Assembly: GCA_905215635.1 (NCBI GenBank)
Contig: CAJMQX010000054.1
Coordinates: 1 to 5,496, forward strand
Direction: 5' to 3'
Origin: an uncultured bacterium
GTDB taxonomy: Bacteria > Bacillota_I > Bacilli_A > RF39 > UBA660
DNA length: 5,496 bases
The translations under genes and the position numbers were made by a program. This document shows, piece after piece, positions 1 through 4,871 of the stretch (the stretch's first letter is position 1; each line of letters begins with the position of its first letter). The notes under the pieces are model-generated. The model saw only the letters and a list, made by a program, of their open reading frames with translations. It was not told the DNA's origin and did no database searches.

Positions 1-156
1 GTATCTTATATAAATTTATCTCATATATCTAGTAGTATCTTTAATAAGTTTTTAACCCAAGGACTATTTATGATAACAATAAGTCTTATCTGTTTAATTA
101 TCTATGAGTTAATTATTTATATATATCGAAAAAAGGGCTTAACTATTGCTAGTTAA
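1..156 (+). CDS. 3' end of a probable membrane-protein gene (partial)
   Basis: The first + strand frame is open from the window edge to a TAA at 154-156, giving 51 codons, while the other two + frames stop within 30 bases. That is longer than expected by chance in DNA this AT-rich, though not decisive. The peptide has a hydrophobic stretch at about residues 22-41 (GLFMITISLICLIIYELIIY) followed by a basic YRKK end. This looks like a last transmembrane helix with a short cytoplasmic tail. I do not recognise the family; polytopic transporters and flippases often end this way, but that is only a resemblance. The gene would converge on the NlpC/P60 gene, and its stop codon lies inside the terminator hairpin. 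The alternative is non-coding spacer. Confidence 0.42.
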   Translation, partial: VSYINLSHISSSIFNKFLTQGLFMITISLICLIIYELIIYIYRKKGLTIAS

Positions 157-163
157 GCTCTTT
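129..163 (-). terminator. Intrinsic terminator of the NlpC/P60 gene, possibly bidirectional
   Basis: A 9-bp perfect stem (137-145 with 150-158) closes a 4-base loop. Read on the minus strand the loop is GCAA, a GNRA tetraloop. The stem extends outward through a C-G pair and A-U pairs, with one A-C mismatch. On the minus strand it is followed directly by six U (129-134) and begins 4-5 bases past the NlpC/P60 stop codon. On the + strand the same stem has a G-U pair instead of the mismatch but a poorer U-tract, so it may also end the + strand partial gene. Confidence 0.85.
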
Positions 164-167
164 AAAT

Positions 168-1205
168 TTAATAAATAATTCTTCGGTAAGTTCTAGCTCC
201 GTCAAACATAGGTGCTATTACAATACCGGTACTACTAGTGCCTGCATGGATCATTAATCCATTACCAACATATATTCCTGCATGTCCGTAATAGTAGGTA
301 ACCAAATCACCTGGTAATAGTTCATACTCGTTAACTGGTGTTCCTATATATAACTGACTTATGGCAGATCTTGGTAATTGATATCCAAAGTTGCTATAAA
401 CACTCATGGTAAACCCCGAACAATCTGTTCCATTAGTTAAAGATGTCCCTCCATAAACATAAGGATTACCTAGAAAGTTTTTTGCAAAAGCGACTATATT
501 ATTTCTTAAATTAATCTTATCTTCTTCTGTAAGAAGACTATTTTTTAAATTGTTGTTATTGTTCATTTCTTCTATACCACCACCATAATATACTGTACTG
601 TATATTACTGGTTTAGGTTTTTCTAAGATATTAATCTTTGTTGTAATAGTATTCTCATTATTTCCACCATCAACTGCTTTAATACTAACTTCGACTTCAC
701 CGCTAATTGAAGTATCTACTTCATTATCAAATGTAAGCTTACATGAAGAAGCATCAACACAATCAACAACATCATAAGGACTTATCTCACTATAATAATC
801 AAATGTTGTATTTTCTTTAACTATAAGTACTGGTTTAATAGTATCTACTACGCTAATTTTAGCTTTAACATTAGTAAGTTTACTATATAAATACGTTGGA
901 TCATTATATACTAAATAGTATGAATATGTTCCAAGAGTAGTTAAATGACCATCCTTATCTTGAGGAGCATTAGTTTCAATTGTTAAATTACTATCTGCTA
1001 AAACTCCCATATAATTAATAATATCTTTTGGTAATTTATCTCCAACTTCTACTACGATATCATCCATCTTGTAATAAATCCCTTTATCATAATAAGAACC
1101 ACTCAAGAAGGTCAAACATATCATTAGTATGATTGGAAAAATACAATAACCAACAATTTTTTTATTCAATTTTCTTAAATAACACCGTTCATCTTTCATA
1201 AGCAT
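168..1205 (-). CDS. NlpC/P60 peptidoglycan endopeptidase with Ig-like repeats, membrane-anchored or secreted
   Basis: The product probably cleaves stem peptides of peptidoglycan (D-Glu to diamino acid bonds in this family) outside the membrane. Residue numbers count from a GTG at 1208. Residues 1-17 are basic, and 18-37 form one hydrophobic segment with no lipobox Cys, so a signal peptide or signal anchor. Residues about 48-195 look like two bacterial Ig-like modules joined at the typical VVDTIKP motif; the second has a close Cys pair (150, 156). A polar, Asn-rich linker (215-224) leads to the C-terminal NlpC/P60 domain (about 233-346). Its catalytic Cys263 lies in TDCSGF, His309 in GHAGIYVG and His321 in MIHAG, so the triad is intact. 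Starts GTG 1208, ATG 1205 and ATG 1199 are all possible. None has a Shine-Dalgarno sequence, and the promoter places the mRNA 5' end almost on them. The fold call is firm; the physiological role is unknown. Confidence 0.9.
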   Translation of the reverse strand: MLMKDERCYLRKLNKKIVGYCIFPIILMICLTFLSGSYYDKGIYYKMDDIVVEVGDKLPKDIINYMGVLADSNLTIETNAPQDKDGHLTTLGTYSYYLVYNDPTYLYSKLTNVKAKISVVDTIKPVLIVKENTTFDYYSEISPYDVVDCVDASSCKLTFDNEVDTSISGEVEVSIKAVDGGNNENTITTKINILEKPKPVIYSTVYYGGGIEEMNNNNNLKNSLLTEEDKINLRNNIVAFAKNFLGNPYVYGGTSLTNGTDCSGFTMSVYSNFGYQLPRSAISQLYIGTPVNEYELLPGDLVTYYYGHAGIYVGNGLMIHAGTSSTGIVIAPMFDGARTYRRIIY

Positions 1206-1215
1206 CACGTTATTT

Positions 1216-1244
1216 AGAATAACACATTTCCCTATCTAAGTCAA
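1216..1244 (-). promoter_or_regulatory. Sigma-A-type promoter of the NlpC/P60 gene
   Basis: On the minus strand TTGACT (1244-1239), a 17-base spacer and TATTCT (1221-1216) form a near-consensus promoter, with an extended -10 TG at 1224-1223. Transcription should start around 1208-1210, at or within a few bases of the first possible start codon, so the mRNA would be leaderless or nearly so. Confidence 0.7.
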
Positions 1245-1313
1245 ATATTTTTTACACTTGCTTGACACCATGTAAGCTAATCCCTTTATTTATAAGGCTT
1301 CGCAAAAATCATC

Positions 1314-1808
1314 TTATTGACACTTTTTTCTCACTAATATATTCGTATTTTCATTAAAAATATATTCATTATGACCTAAACGATATAAATTGGGTATAAT
1401 TCTATCTAAATTAAACTTATATTTTCTTACTAATGGCAAAAATTCTTCTAATCTATCGTCTGCTACTGTAACAAGAGGTTTATCTGTATCAAGCCACTTA
1501 AGTCCTTCTTCCATTAGTATTGATCCAATTCCTAACTTTCTAAAGTCTTTCTTCACATAAATTGTACAAACTTTCTTCTCATCTATATCCTTCTTAAGAA
1601 ATATAATTCCTACAATATCATAATTATTTATTGCTAACAAAATATTTCTCTTTGGAGTATTTATTCCATTTATCATCTTCTCATAATACCAATCATGATA
1701 ATCTTTATATATATCTAGACTATCTTTAGTAATATCATATATATATTTTACAATACTATCAAAATTATCTTTCCGAATATAATCTTTCAAACTTTTAATA
1801 AATATCAT
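1314..1808 (-). CDS. GNAT-family N-acetyltransferase
   Basis: This is a predicted acetyl-CoA-dependent acetyltransferase of 164 residues, the usual size for a single GNAT domain. The acetyl-CoA pyrophosphate-binding motif A is clear at residues 82-105: a strand (CTIYV), then RKLGIG (R/Q-x-x-G-x-G) at 90-95 and the helix SILMEEGLKWL. The end (RKYKFNLDRIIPNLYRLG) fits the motif B region, where aromatic residues pack near the thiol. The substrate cannot be told. I chose ATG 1808 because AAGGA lies 10 bases upstream (1819-1823). The frame stays open to an ATG at 1889, but neither that nor the ATG at 1838 has an SD, and 1889 sits at the predicted mRNA 5' end. The added 27 residues are not GNAT-like. 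The gene lies 104 bp upstream of the NlpC/P60 gene on the same strand; I see no terminator between them. Confidence 0.85.
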   Translation of the reverse strand: MIFIKSLKDYIRKDNFDSIVKYIYDITKDSLDIYKDYHDWYYEKMINGINTPKRNILLAINNYDIVGIIFLKKDIDEKKVCTIYVKKDFRKLGIGSILMEEGLKWLDTDKPLVTVADDRLEEFLPLVRKYKFNLDRIIPNLYRLGHNEYIFNENTNILVRKKCQ

Positions 1809-1897
1809 TATATCACTATCCTTAGTATCATCACCCATATACAAATAAATACTCATAATACAAATATATATAACATAAGTACTAAACATTAATACAT

Positions 1898-1925
1898 ATT
1901 ATAAAGTTCTAAAATAGAAAGTCAA
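1898..1925 (-). promoter_or_regulatory. Sigma-A-type promoter of the GNAT gene
   Basis: On the minus strand TTGACT (1925-1920) is followed by a 16-base spacer and a perfect TATAAT (1903-1898). Transcription should start near 1890-1893. That gives a leader of about 82-85 bases if translation starts at ATG 1808, or a leaderless message if it starts at ATG 1889. Confidence 0.72.
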
Positions 1926-1936
1926 GTAAATTTTTA

Positions 1937-1965
1937 TTCATTTTTACTAAATCACTGCATACTCT
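1937..1965 (+). promoter_or_regulatory. Probable sigma-E (mother-cell) promoter of spoVID-ysxE
   Basis: TTCATTT at 1937-1943 and CATACTCT at 1958-1965, separated by 14 bases, resemble the Bacillus sigma-E consensus (TCATATT, 13-15 bases, CATACAAT). The likely start at about 1971-1973 places the strong SD (GAAAGGA, 1971-1977) at the very 5' end of the message. No good sigma-A promoter is seen on this strand here. This fits mother-cell expression of coat genes; the match is partial. Confidence 0.45.
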
Positions 1966-1985
1966 TTATTGAAAGGATTGATTAT

Positions 1986-2801
1986 ATGAAAAAAATAGTA
2001 CCATTTAATAATGTTTTAACTTTTAATACTGATATTCGTGAAATAACTGCCATTTCTTTAGAGCCTAATATTAATATTGAATCAGATCTTATAAGTGGTG
2101 AGTTTAATATTACTGGGGAATATAAAATAACTGATGGACAACTTGAAAGAGAAAAGTTTTCTTTTGAACTTCCTTTTGATATAGCACTAAGTACTGATTA
2201 TGATCGTAATACCTTAGTAGTAGATATTGATGATTTTCGTTATGAAATAGTAGAAAGAAATAAACTAAAAGTAAATATTGATTTGTATATTGATGGTGAA
2301 CCACTTCCTATTACTGAAGAGCGTCATGAAGCATCATCTGCTATAGATAATGAAGACACTAGCACTATCCTAGAAACACCAGATAAAGAAGACTCTGAAA
2401 AGTTACCAAAATTGCCTAAAGAAGAAGCCCAATCTGAACCAACACCTGTTTCTAAAAGAATCGATCTCTTAGAAGATATGCTAAGTAATAAAGAAGAAAA
2501 TAAAGATAATGAGGAGAATAATGTGAATATAAATATAAATAATACTAACGAAAATGTAAATGTAAATACTAACGAAAATACTAATACTAATGAAAACATT
2601 GATATATTTAACAATTTTAGTGAAGATGAAAATTATGTTACCTATAGAGTATATCGTATAACAGAAACTGATACTATCGATAAAATATTAGAAACTTATA
2701 GTATTACTAAAGAAGAGTTAGCTAAATATAATGATATCGAATCCCTAAAACCAGGAGATAAATTATTAATACCTGCTAACAATAATTCTAATGATAAATA
2801 A
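1986..2801 (+). CDS. spoVID: SpoVID-like spore coat morphogenetic protein with LysM domain
   Basis: SpoVID guides assembly and encasement of the coat around the forespore in the mother cell and works with SpoIVA. Residues about 10-105 look like the SPOCS domain: alternating beta strands starting at ITAISLEPNINIE, then ISGEFNITGEYKI, FSFELPFDIALS and LVVDIDDFRYEIV. Residues 106-216 form an acidic, Pro-, then Asn-rich linker with NTNEN repeats, probably disordered. Residues 217-263 are a LysM domain (YRVYRITETDTIDKILETYSI ... LKPGDKLLIP, shown in part), which binds peptidoglycan-type glycans. Known Bacillus SpoVID is about twice as long (about 575 residues) but has the same SPOCS-linker-LysM order. 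GAAAGGA 8 bases before the ATG supports the start. The next gene overlaps by 11 bases and is a YsxE-like protein, matching the B. subtilis spoVID-ysxE order and strengthening the call. A SafA- or SipL-type protein is the main alternative. Confidence 0.82.
   Translation: MKKIVPFNNVLTFNTDIREITAISLEPNINIESDLISGEFNITGEYKITDGQLEREKFSFELPFDIALSTDYDRNTLVVDIDDFRYEIVERNKLKVNIDLYIDGEPLPITEERHEASSAIDNEDTSTILETPDKEDSEKLPKLPKEEAQSEPTPVSKRIDLLEDMLSNKEENKDNEENNVNININNTNENVNVNTNENTNTNENIDIFNNFSEDENYVTYRVYRITETDTIDKILETYSITKEELAKYNDIESLKPGDKLLIPANNNSNDK
2541..2597 (+). repeat. In-frame Asn/Thr/Glu repeat in the spoVID linker
   Basis: A 15-base unit encoding NTNEN occurs at 2541-2555 and identically at 2565-2579, with a third copy differing at two bases at 2583-2597. 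The offsets of 24 and 18 bases are multiples of three, so gain or loss of a unit would keep the frame. Confidence 0.75.
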
Positions 2802-3651
2802 AATAACTCTTAAAAATAGTGTTAAAATAATTGATAATAAATATGTAGTTAAGAAAAGAAAAAAAGATCTAGATAATGTATATAATTATTTATTATCCCG
2901 ATCTTTTGATTATTTTCCAGAAATAATTAAAGAAGATAAAGACACTATTACTTATAAATATATTTCTGATTTAGAAGAACCTAAAGAACAAAAAATAACT
3001 GATATGGTAAATCTTATCAGTTTACTTCATAATAAGACTACTTTTTATAAAGAAGTAGATTTAGATAATTATAAATATATTTATGAATCTATTAATAATC
3101 AAATAGAAGATACTTATAAATATTATAATTTTCTAATTGAAAATATTAATAATGAAGTATATATGTCTCCCTCAAGTTATCTTATTGCTAGAAATATAAC
3201 TATTATCTATAATGCCCTAAGATATTCTAAAGATAGTATTGAATCTTGGTATCATCTAATAGAGAATAATCGCCGTGTAAGAGTAGTTACCACTCATAAT
3301 AATCTAAAATTAGAACATTACTTAAAATATGAAAAACCATATCTCATTAGTTGGGATAGAGCCAGTATTGATATGCCTATCTTTGATTTAGTATCTTTAT
3401 ATAAGAACCATTATCTAGATTTTGAATTTAGTGATTTATTAAAAATATATCTAAGTAAATATCCTCTATCAGAAGAAGAATTACTATTATTTCTAACTAT
3501 TATATCTATTCCTGATAAAATAGAGTATAATGAATCTACATATCAAACTGTCCTAAAAATAAGAAGAGTAATAGATTATATTTATAAAAGTAGAGAATTA
3601 GTTAAAGAGTATGGCAAAAATATTCAAAGTGAACCCAAAAGTTCTAACTAA
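2791..3651 (+). CDS. ysxE: YsxE/CotS-family spore coat protein, aminoglycoside-phosphotransferase fold, probably pseudokinase
   Basis: This 286-residue protein has the outline of the choline kinase/APH-like family used by spore coat proteins CotS, CotI, YutH and YsxE. A small N lobe with VVKK near residue 20 is followed by a helical segment and then the catalytic region VVTTHNNLKLEHYL at 165-178. In active members that loop is HxDxxxxN; here it is His169-Asn-Asn171-LKLE-His176, so both the catalytic Asp and the metal-binding Asn are replaced. The second metal site looks kept (ISWDRASIDMPIFDL, Asp189, with Asp194 and Asp199). A structural or scaffold role in the coat is therefore more likely than catalysis. 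The start overlaps the end of spoVID by 11 bases and has no SD of its own, suggesting translational coupling. Its place directly after spoVID matches ysxE in B. subtilis. The exact ortholog is less certain than the family. Confidence 0.78.
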   Translation: MINKITLKNSVKIIDNKYVVKKRKKDLDNVYNYLLSRSFDYFPEIIKEDKDTITYKYISDLEEPKEQKITDMVNLISLLHNKTTFYKEVDLDNYKYIYESINNQIEDTYKYYNFLIENINNEVYMSPSSYLIARNITIIYNALRYSKDSIESWYHLIENNRRVRVVTTHNNLKLEHYLKYEKPYLISWDRASIDMPIFDLVSLYKNHYLDFEFSDLLKIYLSKYPLSEEELLLFLTIISIPDKIEYNESTYQTVLKIRRVIDYIYKSRELVKEYGKNIQSEPKSSN

Positions 3652-3851
3652 GGACAGAATATTGTATAAAAGAGTAGACAAATAAAAGTCATAAATTCAC
3701 AAAATAAAACTAAAACATTAATAAAGCAAGGTAAAATCAAGGTAATAATAAACTGATAAAAAATAATTATTACAAGAGCAATACATATTAATAAGAAGAT
3801 TAGTTTAAGACCGATAAAAAATCTAAATATATTAAAAAAATTATTCAACAT
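3648..3851 (-). CDS. Possible small two-helix membrane protein (unrecognised)
   Basis: This minus-strand frame of 67 residues is almost wholly hydrophobic. One segment spans about residues 11-37 (start FFIGLKLIFLL), a second about 42-64, and the N-terminus NNFFNIFR carries the charge. AGGTGA lies 6 bases before the ATG, a good SD, and it sits inside the 3850-3868 palindrome. The stop (TAG, 3650-3648) shares bases with the ysxE stop, tail to tail. Against a real gene: any T-rich strand yields Phe/Ile/Leu-rich peptides, and the only TATAAT upstream (3906-3901) has no -35 at proper distance. I do not recognise a family, and it may be a chance frame. Confidence 0.33.
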   Translation of the reverse strand: MLNNFFNIFRFFIGLKLIFLLICIALVIIIFYQFIITLILPCFINVLVLFCEFMTFICLLFYTIFCP

Positions 3852-3868
3852 ACTAGGTCACCTAGTAT
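3850..3868. promoter_or_regulatory. Perfect 19-bp palindrome, possible operator or SD-masking hairpin
   Basis: Nine-base arms mirror each other around C3859 (ATACTAGGT-C-ACCTAGTAT). A palindrome with a one-base centre is typical of a site for a dimeric repressor. On the minus strand it contains the AGGTGA SD of the small ORF; as RNA it could fold into an 8-bp hairpin with a UGA loop that hides that SD. No U-tract follows directly on either strand, so it is not a normal terminator. It lies 59 bp upstream of the -35 of the infC promoter. Confidence 0.6.
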
Positions 3869-3927
3869 AAAATATGCCAAAATTACTATTTTGTGTATGA
3901 ATTATAAGGAAAAAAGTTATTTTGTGC

Positions 3928-3956
3928 TTGACAAACATAAATATCTATAATATAAT
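3928..3956 (+). promoter_or_regulatory. Consensus sigma-A promoter of the infC-rpmI-rplT operon
   Basis: TTGACA at 3928-3933, a 17-base spacer and TATAAT at 3951-3956 match the vegetative consensus at all 12 positions. The start of transcription should be at about 3962-3964. Such a strong promoter fits a translation operon whose output is then set by the leader. Confidence 0.9.
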
Positions 3957-3962
3957 CTATAA

Positions 3963-4107
3963 CGAAGAAACGGAAAGTAGATGTATTTATCTCACCTGAT
4001 TAGCTAACTAATAGGTAAAAAGCCAATATATATAAGCAATAAAATGTTATTATAATTATTAGGTGAATAGATGAATACAGGTATAGTTTCTGTATTCATT
4101 TTTATAT
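3963..4107 (+). promoter_or_regulatory. infC operon leader with antiterminator/terminator switch (L20-leader type)
   Basis: Three pairings can be drawn by eye. First, a local hairpin: 3994-3997 with 4013-4016 and 3999-4003 with 4008-4012, G3998 bulged, loop CUAA. Second, a long-range helix: 3982-3992 with 4069-4079 (11 pairs, one G-U) continued by 3993-4000 with 4058-4065 (8 pairs, one G-U), with 4066-4068 bulged. Third, the terminator hairpin at 4069-4101. The long-range helix uses the 5' arm of the terminator and the 5' arm of the local hairpin, so it excludes both. In B. subtilis this operon is repressed by L20, which promotes premature termination in the leader. I infer the same here from position and structure; I cannot identify the L20 contact site. 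Confidence 0.75.
4069..4104 (+). terminator. Leader attenuator (intrinsic terminator) before infC
   Basis: ATGAATACAG (4071-4080) and CTGTATTCAT (4090-4099) form a perfect 10-bp stem with a 9-base loop, extended by a G-U and an A-U pair at the base. It is followed by a T-rich run through 4103. It lies between the operon promoter and infC, so it must be read through for expression. Confidence 0.85.
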
Positions 4108-4109
4108 GT

Positions 4110-4125
4110 GGAGGTGTTATTTATA
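4110..4125 (+). promoter_or_regulatory. SD and AUA start region of infC
   Basis: GGAGGTG at 4110-4116 is the only strong SD here. The in-frame codon at the right distance (8 bases after GGAGG) is ATA at 4123. The in-frame GTG codons at 4108 and 4114 overlap the SD itself, and no SD precedes them. No ATG or TTG lies in frame at usable spacing, and the nearby ATT at 4119 is out of frame. Confidence 0.72.
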
Positions 4126-4644
4126 ACAAAGGAAAGGGAAAACCCAATTAATGAACAAATAAGGGCAAAAGAAATGATGGTTATTGGACCTAACGGCGAA
4201 CAACTTGGTGTAAAATCAAAACAAGATGCACTAACTTTAGCAAAGTATGCTGGCTTTGATTTAGTATTAATGAGTGATAGTGCTAATCCACCAGTATGTA
4301 AGATTATGGACTATAACAGATTTAAGTATGAAAAGAAAAAGAAAGCCAAAGACGCGCTAAAGAAACAAAGAGAAGCAATCGTTGAGACAAAAGAGTTTAG
4401 ATTATCAATTACCATTGATGTTCACGATTTTAACACACGAGTAAAAAATGCTAGAAAAAATTTAGAAAAAGGTGCAAAAATAAAAGCAAGTATTAGGTTT
4501 AAAGGACGTCAAATTTCACATCCAGAACTTGCAAAAGATGTACTTATTAGATTCAGTGATGAACTTTCTGATATTGCAGATATAGAAGTTATGCCTAAAT
4601 TAGAAGGCCGTAGTATGTATATGCAACTAACACCTAAAAAGTAA
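4123..4644 (+). CDS. infC: Translation initiation factor IF-3
   Basis: IF-3 binds the 30S subunit, keeps it apart from 50S and checks the start codon and initiator tRNA. From the proposed ATA start the protein has 173 residues, the normal Bacilli length. The N-domain covers about 1-70 (INEQIRAKE, NGEQLGVKS, then NPPVCKIMDYNRFKYE). A very basic linker helix spans about 71-84, and the C-domain spans 87-173 (HDFNT at 101-105, RFKGR at 125-129, EGRSM at 161-165). The frame also allows GTG at 4108, adding five residues, but that codon has no SD. A rare start codon fits the known IF-3 autoregulation in E. coli, where infC begins with AUU. The gene is first in the operon, after the leader attenuator; its stop is followed at once by the rpmI SD. 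Confidence 0.95.
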   Translation: MTKERENPINEQIRAKEMMVIGPNGEQLGVKSKQDALTLAKYAGFDLVLMSDSANPPVCKIMDYNRFKYEKKKKAKDALKKQREAIVETKEFRLSITIDVHDFNTRVKNARKNLEKGAKIKASIRFKGRQISHPELAKDVLIRFSDELSDIADIEVMPKLEGRSMYMQLTPKK

Positions 4645-4657
4645 AAGGAGATATAGT

Positions 4658-4861
4658 ATGACAAAAGTAAAGAAAAATAAAATGAAAACTCACAAGGGTA
4701 TGAAAAAAGTATTCAAAGTAAGAAAAAGTGGCAGTATCGCTATTCCAAAACAAGGAATATTACATAATACTGGTAAAAGAACTGCTAAAACAAATAGACA
4801 AAAAAGAAATGGTAATGAATTACACAAATCAGATTACAAAAGAATTAAAGATTTAATATAG
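4658..4861 (+). CDS. rpmI: 50S ribosomal protein L35
   Basis: This small basic protein of the large subunit has 67 residues against 64-66 in most bacteria. The family signature MKTHKG is at residues 9-14 (usual MKTHRG), and the end [12 protein letters not shown] matches the usual KGDYKRIKRLL. The N-terminus is about six residues longer than the common MPKMKTH start because VKKNK is inserted before MKTHKG. The chosen ATG has AAAAGGAG 7 bases upstream; the internal ATG before KTH has no SD. It sits 13 bases after infC and 10 bases before rplT. Confidence 0.96.
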   Translation: MTKVKKNKMKTHKGMKKVFKVRKSGSIAIPKQGILHNTGKRTAKTNRQKRNGNELHKSDYKRIKDLI

Positions 4862-4871
4862 GAGGACGAAA

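Noticed and set aside
1262..1290. Plus-strand promoter TTGACA with a TTTATT -10, 17 bases apart
   Set aside because: The -10 is poor (4 of 6), and it would only transcribe antisense into the 3' end of the GNAT gene. A chance TTGACA is likely in this composition.
1261..1313. Hairpin terminator between GNAT and the NlpC/P60 gene
   Set aside because: Only 4-5 bp AT-rich pairings (such as CCTT with AAGG) can be drawn, without a following U-tract.
2110..2304. Minus-strand open frame inside spoVID
   Set aside because: It is antisense to a well-supported gene with a good SD and recognisable domains; its Tyr/Leu/Gln-rich peptide is what an AT-rich coding strand gives when read backwards.
2324..2614. 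Minus-strand open frame rich in Ser, Leu, Phe and Val inside spoVID
   Set aside because: It is the antisense of the acidic and Asn-rich linker; low complexity removes stop codons on the other strand. No family resemblance.
3850..3868. Palindrome read as terminator of spoVID-ysxE
   Set aside because: Downstream sequence on the + strand is AAAATATG with no U-tract; on the minus strand the T-run begins about 10 bases away.
3963..4107. T-box riboswitch before infC
   Set aside because: The conserved T-box sequence (AGGGTGGNACCGCG core) is absent; the antiterminator is a long-range helix, and the gene is not an aminoacyl-tRNA synthetase or amino acid gene.
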